Made by a program: the position numbers and the translations under genes. A stretch of 31,499 nt of DNA, from NCBI GenBank assembly GCA_023399095.1, contig JAEWQS010000123.1:1-31499 (forward strand), read 5' to 3'. Position 1 is the stretch's first letter, and each line of letters begins with the position of its first letter. Source of the DNA: Bacillota bacterium. GTDB lineage: Bacteria > Bacillota > Clostridia > Christensenellales > SZUA-584. The notes below the pieces were generated by a model. The model was given only the letters and a program-made list of their open reading frames with translations. It was not told the DNA's origin and did no database searches. This document shows positions 23,826 to 31,092 of this stretch, one piece after another.

Positions 23826-24140
23826 CTATGGTTTTTCTTCGATTCCTAATTCTTCAAGCATCTCTTTCACTTCGTTCTCTCCCGAGATAAAATGCGCGGC
23901 CTCCTGCGGGTCAAGATGCCGCAGCAACGTCATCAGCTCGCCCACATGGGCTTTTTCTTCATCCCTGATATCAGCAATCACTTTTTTGGCCACAGGATCA
24001 TCGGTAGCGATCACATGGGCGTCGTACACATAAATGGCTTCCAGTTCCCCCGCGATGTCCAAGCGAATGGCTTGGATCAGTTCTTCCTTGGTCAGCTTAC
24101 GATCCACATTTCCTTGAAACGGATTTGCAAAGTTTGGCAT
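23826..24140 (-). CDS. Encapsulin-type ferritin-like protein (EncFtn/FLP-like), 104 aa
   Basis: Short two-helix ferritin-like protein. The pattern LDIAGELEAIYVYDAHV (Glu32, Glu34, Tyr39), RDEEKAHVGELMTLLRHLDP (Glu62, His65) matches encapsulated ferritin-like proteins, which oxidise and store iron as ring-shaped decamers. The N-terminal NPFQGN..RKLTKEELIQAIR is like the ferritin-like domain fused to encapsulin in Pyrococcus furiosus. Here the domain is free-standing. The C-terminus (EMLEELGIEEKP) could be a loading peptide, but I cannot prove it. No encapsulin shell gene is in the window. The ribosome site AGGAGGG lies 8 nt before the ATG. A Fur-like box covers the predicted transcription start. 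The alternative is a rubrerythrin-like mini-protein. Confidence 0.85.
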   Translation of the reverse strand: MPNFANPFQGNVDRKLTKEELIQAIRLDIAGELEAIYVYDAHVIATDDPVAKKVIADIRDEEKAHVGELMTLLRHLDPQEAAHFISGENEVKEMLEELGIEEKP

Positions 24141-24164
24141 GATCTTAACCCTCCTGTTTCTTAT

Positions 24165-24179
24165 TAATAATCGTTATCA
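24165..24179 (-). promoter_or_regulatory. Fur-family operator (Fur box) of the ferritin-like gene
   Basis: Reads TAATAAT-C-GTTATCA on the plus strand, 12 of 14 matches to the Bacillus Fur box TGATAAT-N-ATTATCA (11 of 14 to the PerR box). It begins 1-2 nt after the predicted start at about 24181, suiting repression. Confidence 0.7.
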
Positions 24180-24187
24180 ATAGTGTT

Positions 24188-24216
24188 ATCATATATCATA
24201 ATTGTGCCAATTTCAA
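24188..24216 (-). promoter_or_regulatory. Promoter of the ferritin-like gene
   Basis: Minus strand: TTGAAA - 17 nt - TATGAT; the -10 and -35 each match 5 of 6. Confidence 0.75.
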
Positions 24217-24274
24217 GTAAAAATTATGTTATGGAAATGAAGTTTTAGAATTTTCTTTCCTAAAAATATACAAC

Positions 24275-24300
24275 AAAAAAGCGCGCCGCTATGGGCACGC
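24275..24300 (-). terminator. Terminator of the DUF5685-DnaJ-membrane-protein operon
   Basis: Minus strand: GCGTGCC - CATAGC - GGCGCGC - TTTTTT, a 7-bp stem with one G-U pair, 16 nt after the last gene's stop. Confidence 0.9.
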
Positions 24301-24316
24301 CAAGATTTCCTTAAGA

Positions 24317-24847
24317 CTAGTTTTTCATAAGCAAACGCCGCAAATTGTTGAAGTAGTACGTGGTGACCTTGTCGTAGAGGAAGTCGTAAATCACGAACGC
24401 AACCTCCGCCAGCACCACGAAGAGCCAGAACGCAACGCCCGTGCTTAATACATCCTCATAGATGATCTGCTGGGCAAGCAGGTAAACGAGCCCAAGCGCC
24501 ACATTATAATACAGCAGCTTGACGATATATGCCGCCACCTTGTCTTTAATTCGCGTTTGAATATAGTATTTACCGATGCCATAATGTCCAAAGAAGAGTA
24601 CATAAGGAAGCACCCGAATGATATTTGGCATCAGCAGCAGCGACATCAGCGATACCGCAATATACATAAGAAAAGCAAGGCCGATTTCTTCCTCAAGCAC
24701 CAGCCCCATCACAAAAACAGAGCAAAGAAAATACATCGCAATGCGCCCCGTCGGCAAAACGGAAGCCAAGTATAAAAACAGCAGCGACATAGATGCAAAC
24801 ATCGCCGTTAAACTGACTCGGTGCGCGGTACGGTGAAAACGCGGCAT
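24317..24847 (-). CDS. Multi-pass membrane protein, 176 aa
   Basis: Four to six hydrophobic helices. It begins with a basic MPRFHRTAHRVSLTAMFASM and then runs of Leu/Val. The segment LASVLPTGRIAMYFLCSVFV followed by LEEEIGLAFLMYIAVSLMSLL and IRVLPYVLFFGHYGIGKYY resembles ECF-transporter S-component-like proteins (ThiW/YybS-like pattern), but I am not sure. The C-terminus is basic (NNLRRLLMKN). It has a strong ribosome site (GGGAGG) and lies 25 nt downstream of the DnaJ-like gene, ending at a terminator, so it is the third gene of that operon. Confidence 0.75.
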   Translation of the reverse strand: MPRFHRTAHRVSLTAMFASMSLLFLYLASVLPTGRIAMYFLCSVFVMGLVLEEEIGLAFLMYIAVSLMSLLLMPNIIRVLPYVLFFGHYGIGKYYIQTRIKDKVAAYIVKLLYYNVALGLVYLLAQQIIYEDVLSTGVAFWLFVVLAEVAFVIYDFLYDKVTTYYFNNLRRLLMKN

Positions 24848-24872
24848 AAAAAATCCTCCCTATCCTAAAACA

Positions 24873-25490
24873 TCAGCAGCAAGGTATGCAGTCTCCGCCC
24901 ATACATTCGCAGCAGCAGTCTGCGCAAAGCAGTCCGCCGCAAATGTTGCAGACGTTCCCGTTGTTCGCGCCCTGCCTTCCACCGTAAAACGTCTGGCCGT
25001 AGCCGCTGGCGCTTCTGTTAACGGTGTTGTAGGCGTTGGCGTATTCGACGTTGCCGGGCTCCATGCCCGCAGCCGTGGAAAAATGCTGACGAGCGCCGTC
25101 ATACCAGCCTTTTTTCAGCAATACCATGCCCTTAAGATAGTGCCACTCAGCCGGTCTGCTAGATATCGCGTCCAGCATCGCGTCCGCACGCGTCAAATCA
25201 CCGCGCTGTATCGCGCTTCGGACATCCGCAAACTGTGCCGAGCCTGAATAGCCGCTGCCGCCGGAGCTTGACCCTCCGGCATACGAATGACTGCCGCCGC
25301 CCGATTGGCGCTGTTTTTGTATCATATCATAGGCTTCATTGATCTCTTTGAGCCTCTCTCCCGCGAGGTCTTCCAGATCATGCCCCTTGTATTTGTCAGG
25401 ATGGTACTTTTTCGCGAGATTTCTGTACGCTGTCTTGATTTCAGCATCCGTCGCGTTCGGATTGACCCCCAATACTTTATACGGATCCAT
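24873..25490 (-). CDS. DnaJ-domain protein with TPR-like segment and cysteine-rich tail, 205 aa
   Basis: Residues 1-62 form a J domain with the HPD motif (His30-Pro31-Asp32) that would stimulate an Hsp70 partner. A Gly/Ser-rich linker (64-84) follows, then a short helical repeat region (about 86-150; WHYLKGMVLLKKGWYDGARQHF resembles a TPR). The end is a cysteine cluster (CNICGGLLCADCCCECMGGDCIPCC) that could bind zinc or another metal. It lacks the DnaJ zinc finger and C-terminal domains, so it is not the main DnaJ. The gene overlaps the upstream DUF5685 gene by 14 nt, so they are coupled. The ribosome site AAAGGGG precedes the ATG. Confidence 0.9.
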   Translation of the reverse strand: MDPYKVLGVNPNATDAEIKTAYRNLAKKYHPDKYKGHDLEDLAGERLKEINEAYDMIQKQRQSGGGSHSYAGGSSSGGSGYSGSAQFADVRSAIQRGDLTRADAMLDAISSRPAEWHYLKGMVLLKKGWYDGARQHFSTAAGMEPGNVEYANAYNTVNRSASGYGQTFYGGRQGANNGNVCNICGGLLCADCCCECMGGDCIPCC

Positions 25491-26343
25491 CGGTATCCCC
25501 TTTCAGTATATCTTCCGTTTTTTTCGCAAGCCCCAGATACATGATGTTATCAAGCAGCGGCTTGTCTCTTTTTATATCCAGCAGCTCGTAGGCCTTCACA
25601 GCCTGAGCCAGCGACATGTTCAAATTAAATGCGGCTTCCTCTTTTATCGCTTCGCGCAGCGTCGCAATGTCTTTAAATTCGCGCTGAAGATAGACGTTAT
25701 AGCTTTTGGTCTTGTGGTCTTTTTCAATATCGCTGACTGCATCCGCAATGTATATCCAGCGTCCGAGGTTATACCCAAAATGCCACAGCGTCCGCTTCGC
25801 GGCTTCGTCCAGATAATCATACGGCGCACCTGCAAACACCGCAGCCAGCAGCTGCGCAAACTCATTCGATACCGCGTCGATATCCTTGCAGCCTTGTTTT
25901 TCCAGCTTATACAGACCCCCGAGCCTTCCGGCAAACTGTGCCGCCAGTTCCTCATGGTTTTTCGTGGCTTTGCGGCTTACTCGCCGGAAAAGAAGCGAAA
26001 GTATACGCGCATAAAGCTTCTTTTCGTCTATCGTGGTATCGTCAATCTTGGCATAACCCAGCATGACGTTGATCGCCGCCGCGTATTCGGCCTGCTCGGA
26101 ATGAACGATAATCTTCTTTTTAAACGGATTCGCGATGCACGCTTCCTTTTTAACCTCGGGAACAGTATCTCCCATGGAAGACAACAACAAAAGAAGCACA
26201 GCGCAATCGTAGTTTAGCATAAATCGCGCGCCGTGTGTATAATTTTCTCCTATCGCCTTACAAAGGCCGCAATAATAGCCTTTAAACGCCTCATATTCCT
26301 TGACCTTGAGCTCCGGCTTTAAAGGCTGCACATACCCGAACAT
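25477..26343 (-). CDS. DUF5685 family protein, 288 aa
   Basis: Mostly helical soluble protein that begins MFGYVQPLKPELKVKEY, the family signature, with CGLC at 25-28. Near residues 195-218 it has an Asp-rich motif followed by Tyr-Asn (IADAVSDIEKDHKTKSYNVY; Asp201, Asp205, Asp209), which recalls the metal-binding DxxxD helices of all-alpha prenyl-synthase folds. That link is my inference from the pattern. The function of the family is unknown. It is the first gene of an operon with a J-domain protein and a membrane protein, and overlaps the J-domain gene by 14 nt. The ribosome site is AGGGAG. Confidence 0.85.
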   Translation of the reverse strand: MFGYVQPLKPELKVKEYEAFKGYYCGLCKAIGENYTHGARFMLNYDCAVLLLLLSSMGDTVPEVKKEACIANPFKKKIIVHSEQAEYAAAINVMLGYAKIDDTTIDEKKLYARILSLLFRRVSRKATKNHEELAAQFAGRLGGLYKLEKQGCKDIDAVSNEFAQLLAAVFAGAPYDYLDEAAKRTLWHFGYNLGRWIYIADAVSDIEKDHKTKSYNVYLQREFKDIATLREAIKEEAAFNLNMSLAQAVKAYELLDIKRDKPLLDNIMYLGLAKKTEDILKGDTDGSV

Positions 26344-26364
26344 ATTCGTCTCCCTATGTGAATA

Positions 26365-26393
26365 ATATTACCATGCGCCGTCTATTTTAACAA
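26365..26393 (-). promoter_or_regulatory. Predicted promoter of the DUF5685-DnaJ operon
   Basis: Minus strand: TTGTTA - 17 nt - TAATAT, with a leader of about 15 nt before the start codon. Confidence 0.65.
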
Positions 26394-26475
26394 TCAGCGA
26401 GACCGTCATATTTACGTTTCGTTCATAAATTTCACTTACAGGAAACATTGCGCATACAAATATATTGCTCCGACT

Positions 26476-26515
26476 GGACAAACATTTTCATTCTATTCAA
26501 TTGATATGTTTGTCC
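26476..26515 (+). repeat. Inverted repeat upstream of cotJC
   Basis: Perfect 10-bp arms GGACAAACAT / ATGTTTGTCC with a 20-nt spacer, about 24 nt before the cotJC ribosome site. No T tract follows, so it is not a terminator. CATACAAAT at about 26453 resembles a sigma-E -10 box (CATACAAT) but I see no matching -35. Confidence 0.6.
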
Positions 26516-26549
26516 GCCTCTGTAATAACAAGAAACAAGGGAGACGCCT

Positions 26550-27104
26550 ATGTGGAACTATGAAAAGAGACTGCTGTATCCCGTGAAGATCACGAAACCG
26601 GATCTGCGCATGGCCCGGCTGCTTTTAGAGCCGTATGCAGGGAGTGCGTCCGAGCTTACTGCGGCGATGACATATTTGAACCAGCGCTACACCATGCCGT
26701 CCGGCGCGCTCAAAGCGCTGCTGACTGATATCGGCACGGAGGAGCTTGCTCATATGGAGGTCATCGCGAGCATGATCGCGCAAAGCCTACAGGGCGCATC
26801 TTCGGAGGAACTGAAAAACGCGGGATTGGGCAGCTGGTATACGGCGCACCGCCGCAGCCTATTCGCGGCAGACTGCGAAGGCCATCCTTGGAACGCAGGC
26901 TTTACGGTGTCATCGGGCGATCCCTCCGCCGATATCGCGTTTGACATGGCGATTGAAAGCCGTGAGCGCGCGCAGTATGAGAGACTGATCTCGATGAGCG
27001 ACGACAAAAGCATTACCGAGCCCCTTGAGTTCTTGAAAGGGCGTGAAATCGTGCACCATCAGCGGTTTGTCGAAGCATTGGAGATGTTGAAAGCGGAAAA
27101 ATAA
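26550..27104 (+). CDS. cotJC: CotJC-type spore-coat manganese catalase
   Basis: 184-residue manganese-catalase family protein, close to CotJC of the spore coat, which would remove hydrogen peroxide. The start MWNYEKRLLYPVKITKPD and YLNQRYTMP are typical. Di-metal ligand candidates are all present: Glu35, Glu65 and His68 (TEELAHME), Glu144 (YERL) and His169/170 (REIVHH). The region around the first ligand is diverged (PYAGSASELTAA instead of QYGGPDGELAA). In Bacillus cotJC follows cotJA and cotJB; neither is here. The ribosome site AGGGAG is good. Expression is expected in the mother cell (sigma-E) if it follows the family. Confidence 0.92.
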   Translation: MWNYEKRLLYPVKITKPDLRMARLLLEPYAGSASELTAAMTYLNQRYTMPSGALKALLTDIGTEELAHMEVIASMIAQSLQGASSEELKNAGLGSWYTAHRRSLFAADCEGHPWNAGFTVSSGDPSADIAFDMAIESRERAQYERLISMSDDKSITEPLEFLKGREIVHHQRFVEALEMLKAEK

Positions 27105-27127
27105 AAGCAATAGTGAAAGCATCACGC

Positions 27128-27751
27128 TCACCGCTCACAATACGGTAAACTGTTATGTGAGTAATGGTGCTGCTTGCATTCATCGCATATTTTATACCGA
27201 GGACATTTCTCCTTTTTCTTGCAAGGGCAGGTATCAGGGTTCCATTTTTCTTTAATCTTCTTCTTTTTCATATTAATCTTCCTTAATCGCTGTGCGTTAA
27301 CCATTGCCGACCCCCAATACGAGAAGAAGGCGATAGCCCGATTCCATTTCTTCACCGGTGACAGGGGCTGAAAATGGATGACGCCGGGACGGTTATCCTT
27401 ATACCCCGGGCAGACGTCCTTTTCGTCTCCGTCTATCGTGACACGGCACCACATATGACCTGAGACATGCTCGGGGATGCTCACTTCCTCAAACACACTG
27501 GCGGGGATCAGATTCCGAAAAGCGTGAACAAGCTGACTCTGTATGCCCAGCGCTTGAAGTATTGTGTTTAATGCGCTCGCCTGATGCCAACAATATCCCT
27601 TTCCTTTTTCGAACGCCTCTTCGGGTGAATCAAGCGAATTGGAATAGGAGTATGTCATGTTTGAGGACACAATTCCCTGCGCGTATTCAACGAGCGCCCA
27701 TCCAGATAACGAGGACTCACGGCATAGCCGTATGGCATCACTGATTGTCAT
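27128..27751 (-). CDS. Transglutaminase-like protein with cysteine-rich tail, 207 aa
   Basis: Transglutaminase/papain-like core with the triad Cys54 (KGYCWHQAS), His99 (SGHMWCRV) and Asp112 (KDVCPGY). It has no signal peptide. The C-terminal 45 residues hold a basic stretch (MKKKKIKEKW) and six cysteines in CPCKKKEKCPRYKICDEC and a final C, a likely metal-binding cluster. The combination of this core and tail is unusual. It could be a cytoplasmic protease or amide hydrolase acting on a protein or peptide; the substrate is unknown. The gene overlaps the upstream EFR1 gene by 14 nt and has its own ribosome site (AGGAG), so the two are coupled. It ends 23 nt from cotJC, convergently. Confidence 0.85.
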   Translation of the reverse strand: MTISDAIRLCRESSLSGWALVEYAQGIVSSNMTYSYSNSLDSPEEAFEKGKGYCWHQASALNTILQALGIQSQLVHAFRNLIPASVFEEVSIPEHVSGHMWCRVTIDGDEKDVCPGYKDNRPGVIHFQPLSPVKKWNRAIAFFSYWGSAMVNAQRLRKINMKKKKIKEKWNPDTCPCKKKEKCPRYKICDECKQHHYSHNSLPYCER

Positions 27752-28586
27752 CTGTCATCTCCTGCTTTCTGGCGGATTCTATCGCTGTCTTTGTTTTGTA
27801 TTCAGGATGGATATATCGGTAACCATTTTGAGCGATCTGTGATTGTATTGCGCCCTCAGGGCAAAAATTAAAACAGGCCAAACAGTTTTCGCATCGGTGC
27901 TGCCATATCGGTTTCCCTTCATGCAGTTCAATATTGCCCACGGGGCAGACTTTCACACAGATTCCGCAGCCCCTGCATCTTTCGTTCACGCTAAAAAGGC
28001 AATCGAGACGGTTGACGAGGCTGAAGTGCGAGTCTTCTTTCGAGCCTTTGACTGTTTTTATCAGATAGTTTCTCATAATCGGACGTATCAAATAGATAGA
28101 CGGCCTTTGCAGCATATCAACAACCCATTCCGAAGCCGCGAATCCCGTTTCGCGTTTTCTTGTTCGCATGATAATAAGATCGGTCATCCGGCGGGCTTTC
28201 TCAAATAGTTTATACTTATCTTCCCTTGGCTTCGCAAACGCATTTTGCGGCATATGAATGCCATACGAGGCGGTTACTTTTCCATCCATTAACGCGCAAT
28301 TAAGCGATTTTATGGCACTGCCTTTGCCCCCGCCGTAAGTGCATACCGCAAAGACATACTTTGAGGAGAGTCCTTTAAGTTTGGATGCAAATGAGCACGC
28401 AATGATTGGCGCATCCGCATAATACACAGGAAACACAATGCCGATACAATCTGCTTTTGGCTCAATTTCACTCTGGTCTATGACCGATGGAATCGGAATA
28501 AGCGAGGCTTGAAGTCCCAGAGCGATGTCTTTGGCAACAGCGTAAGAATTTCCTGTTCCGGAAAAATAGTAGATTTGCGTTTTCAT
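27738..28586 (-). CDS. EFR1-type flavodoxin/ferredoxin fusion protein, 282 aa
   Basis: N-terminal flavodoxin-like domain (FMN-binding loop SGTGNSYAVAK near residues 9-19, YGGGKGSA near 84) followed by two [4Fe-4S] ferredoxin motifs: Cys204-207-210-214 (CRGCGICVKVCP) and Cys232-235-238-242 (CENCLACFNFCP). The layout matches the EFR1 family of putative electron-transfer proteins in anaerobes. The partner is not known. It overlaps a transglutaminase-like gene by 14 nt. A CRP/FNR-like palindrome lies just upstream, so oxygen or redox control is plausible. The ribosome site (GGGGG) is acceptable. Confidence 0.92.
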   Translation of the reverse strand: MKTQIYYFSGTGNSYAVAKDIALGLQASLIPIPSVIDQSEIEPKADCIGIVFPVYYADAPIIACSFASKLKGLSSKYVFAVCTYGGGKGSAIKSLNCALMDGKVTASYGIHMPQNAFAKPREDKYKLFEKARRMTDLIIMRTRKRETGFAASEWVVDMLQRPSIYLIRPIMRNYLIKTVKGSKEDSHFSLVNRLDCLFSVNERCRGCGICVKVCPVGNIELHEGKPIWQHRCENCLACFNFCPEGAIQSQIAQNGYRYIHPEYKTKTAIESARKQEMTDDNQ

Positions 28587-28599
28587 CTCACCATCCCCC

Positions 28600-28615
28600 T
28601 GTGAATCAATTCACT
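28600..28615 (-). promoter_or_regulatory. CRP/FNR-like palindrome upstream of the EFR1 gene
   Basis: TGTGA-N6-TCACT, with a perfect inner palindrome GTGAAT-CA-ATTCAC. It fits the CRP/FNR superfamily consensus TGTGA-N6-TCACA except for the last base. A possible -10 (TAAAAT, 28618-28623) puts the transcription start inside it, which suggests repression. Confidence 0.6.
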
Positions 28616-28773
28616 TAATTTTACCATTATTGTTATAACCACGTCTACATTTAATAAGATATGTTCTGGTAAAAGCTTAACGATTGGCCGAGTTTTGTAC
28701 ATTTTTAAGCGAAATCACTTAGGATTGAGCATTCTATATTCATAGGTTAAACACACGGCTGTTTCAGGCAAGA

Positions 28774-28805
28774 AGATAAAACGGCTGCGATTTCTCGCAG
28801 CCGTT
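28774..28805 (-). terminator. Rho-independent terminator of putP
   Basis: Minus strand: AACGGCTGCGA - GAAA - TCGCAGCCGTT - TTATCTT. Perfect 11-bp stem with a stable tetraloop. Confidence 0.9.
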
Positions 28806-28832
28806 CGATAAACCTTTTCGATGATGGGATGA

Positions 28833-30350
28833 TTAATCGTCCACCTCAGCCGTTTTGACAGAATCAAACTCGTCAATAATCTCCTGAGAAGGCGCCTTTG
28901 TCAAAAGGCTGACCACCACGATGGCCACAAGCGCGACGATGAATCCGGGCAGCAGCTCATAGATGCCGAATACGCCGCCGAGCGGGTTCAAAAGCTCGTT
29001 CCAGATGATGACTGTGGCTGCGCCACCAATCATACCGGCCAACGCGCCCCATTTGTTCATACGCTTCCAGAACAGCGAGAGTATCACCAGCGGGCCGAAG
29101 GTTGCGCCGAAGCCCGCCCATGCGTAGGATACGATGCCAAATACTGTGCTGTTCTCGTCCAGCGCAAACAATATGCCGATCAAGGCCGCACCGATAACCG
29201 TGGCTTTTGATACGGTTAAAATCTGTTTGTCAGTCGCATCTTTTTTAATAAGACCGTGGAAAAAGTTCTTGGAGATAACCGAAGCCGCCGCCAACAGTTG
29301 ACTGTCGGATGTGCTCATTGTGGAAGCGAGAATGCCTGATATCAGCACACCCGCAATGAGAGCCGGGAACAGCGTGCCGGCCAGCGCGGAAAAAACCGTT
29401 TCATGCGTGCCGTCCATCAGAACGTCACCCAGCAGTGCACGGCCAATCACACCGATCAGTATGGCAGCACCCAGAGCAATCACAACCCAAACCGTTGCGA
29501 TGCGGCGGGAGTGCTTGATTTGATTCGTTTTGCGAATGGCCATAAACCGAAGCAAAACGTGCGGCATACCGAAGTATCCAAGACCCCATGCCAATATCGA
29601 AATGATGTCGAGCGCACCGTATTGTGTAAAGGAGTTGTCGGCCGGGTTATTCACACCCCAGATGCTGAAATATCCGTTCACGCCAGAAAGCTGAGCGGCA
29701 ACTTGATCAGCACCGCCCACAGCAGCATAGCCGAAAAAGACAATGGCCAGCAGCGCAAAGAACATCAGCACGCCCTGTATCAGGTCTGTCGTGCAAACCG
29801 CGAGGAAGCCGCCCACCACCGAATAAGCGATGATGACAACGGCACTAATGATCATCATGAGCGTATAGTCAAGGCCGAACAGCGATTTGAAAAGCTTGCC
29901 CATGGCTGCAAAACCGGAACCAAGATAAATCACAAAGAATAAAAGAATGAGAACAGCTGCAATGCTCATGAGTATCTTTTTATTGTCCCGGAACCTGTTG
30001 GAGAAATAGTCGGGCAGCGTGATCGAATTGCCCGCGACCTTGGTGTATTTGCGCAGCCGCTTGGCCACAAACAACCAGTTTAAGTAAGTGCCCACCGCAA
30101 GACCCAGCGCCGTCCAGAAAACCTCGCCGATACCGGTTAAGTAGGCAACCCCAGGCAAGCCCATGAGCAGCCAGCCCGACATATCGGATGCCTCGGCACT
30201 CATCGCCGTCACCCATGGCCCCAGCTTTCTTCCACCCAGCAAATAGTCACTCGAGCTGTTGTTGCGTTTGGAGTAAATAGCGCCCACGATGATCATCATG
30301 GCCATATAAAGACCCATCGCGATCAAAATCTGAATCTGATCTCCTGTCAT
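28833..30350 (-). CDS. putP: Sodium/proline symporter (PutP, SSS family)
   Basis: 505-residue membrane protein of the sodium:solute symporter family, about 13 helices. Motifs match PutP: SAEASDMSGW (Asp56, Ser58, in place of E. coli Asp55/Ser57 that take part in Na+ and proline binding), STMSTSDSQLL in helix 9, and SYAWAGFGATFGP. Length and order fit sodium/proline uptake. The start is the ATG at 30350 with GGGGAGGG 5 nt upstream; the earlier in-frame ATG at 30365 overlaps that ribosome site. Single-gene transcript with its own promoter and terminator. Proline use for Stickland-type metabolism or osmoprotection is possible. Confidence 0.95.
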   Translation of the reverse strand: MTGDQIQILIAMGLYMAMMIIVGAIYSKRNNSSSDYLLGGRKLGPWVTAMSAEASDMSGWLLMGLPGVAYLTGIGEVFWTALGLAVGTYLNWLFVAKRLRKYTKVAGNSITLPDYFSNRFRDNKKILMSIAAVLILLFFVIYLGSGFAAMGKLFKSLFGLDYTLMMIISAVVIIAYSVVGGFLAVCTTDLIQGVLMFFALLAIVFFGYAAVGGADQVAAQLSGVNGYFSIWGVNNPADNSFTQYGALDIISILAWGLGYFGMPHVLLRFMAIRKTNQIKHSRRIATVWVVIALGAAILIGVIGRALLGDVLMDGTHETVFSALAGTLFPALIAGVLISGILASTMSTSDSQLLAAASVISKNFFHGLIKKDATDKQILTVSKATVIGAALIGILFALDENSTVFGIVSYAWAGFGATFGPLVILSLFWKRMNKWGALAGMIGGAATVIIWNELLNPLGGVFGIYELLPGFIVALVAIVVVSLLTKAPSQEIIDEFDSVKTAEVDD

Positions 30351-30385
30351 ATACACCCTCCCCATATATTTAATAATTACACGTT

Positions 30386-30414
30386 ATCATAACATAAGGC
30401 CTGTCTCTTGTTAA
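30386..30414 (-). promoter_or_regulatory. Predicted promoter of putP
   Basis: Minus strand: TTAACA - 17 nt - TATGAT; both boxes match the consensus at 5 of 6 positions. Confidence 0.75.
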
Positions 30415-30532
30415 TAAAAAATTCACATATTCCGTCATTAAACGCGATTAAGTTCCGATATCAGTCTACATTTAGCACATTTATCCGGATTGCTTTAAGT
30501 TTCGCAGCTGTTTTTTCTTCCTATAAATAGAT

Positions 30533-30563
30533 AAAAAAAGACCGCCGAGTATCCCCTGCGGTC
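30533..30563 (-). terminator. Terminator of the lipoprotein gene
   Basis: Minus strand: GACCGC - 12-nt loop - GCGGTC - TTTTTTT. The stem is short (6 bp) but GC-rich, and the T tract is long. Confidence 0.8.
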
Positions 30564-30582
30564 ATTCATTGCTTATGTTTAA

Positions 30583-31092
30583 TTATTTCGCAAGATCGAC
30601 ACTCTCTGAACTGAATACCGCTACAACGCCGTCTCCGTTCCAAACGATGTCGCCCTCGGGAGCCTGAAGATTCTCAAACTTTTTGCCGTACGCCGCATAA
30701 ATGGCTTCCGGCTGCTGGCCGTAAAGCGTGGGTGCACAGGTGATAAACCCCGTCACTGCCTTGACTGTTTCATCATATTTCTCACTTGTGATTTTGAAAT
30801 CGTGTGATACTTGGTCTCCGTTCTTTGTCATTTTGACATGATCCACAATCATGCCGTCCTGCGCGACAACTGAAATGTCCAGCAACGCGCCATCCATAAT
30901 GCTCGTTTCTCCCGATACCGTAAGCGTATCACCGTTCAAGGCAATATCACAGCTGCCGTCTACCATTACCGCTGTGGCGTCCTCGGACATTTGCGGCTTT
31001 GCGATCGTCACCGATCCGCAGCCCGCCATCATCGCTGCAAGTAATACAACCAGAATGGCCGCAGCTACTATCTTAAAGCGTTTTCTTTGCAT
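30583..31092 (-). CDS. Predicted lipoprotein, 169 aa
   Basis: Type II signal peptide: basic MQRKRFK, a hydrophobic run, and the lipobox MAGC with Cys25 as the lipid-attached residue. The remaining 145 residues are outside, mainly beta strand (SCDIALNGDTLTVSGETSIMDGALLDISVV), with two further cysteines. I do not recognise the domain. It has its own ribosome site (AAAGGGG) and terminator and is not obviously tied to putP. Function unknown. Confidence 0.88.
   Translation of the reverse strand: MQRKRFKIVAAAILVVLLAAMMAGCGSVTIAKPQMSEDATAVMVDGSCDIALNGDTLTVSGETSIMDGALLDISVVAQDGMIVDHVKMTKNGDQVSHDFKITSEKYDETVKAVTGFITCAPTLYGQQPEAIYAAYGKKFENLQAPEGDIVWNGDGVVAVFSSESVDLAK

Noticed and set aside
26453..26461. 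CATACAAAT as a sigma-E promoter for cotJC
   Set aside because: The -10-like match is good, but no -35 element lies at the required distance, so I report it only as a remark.
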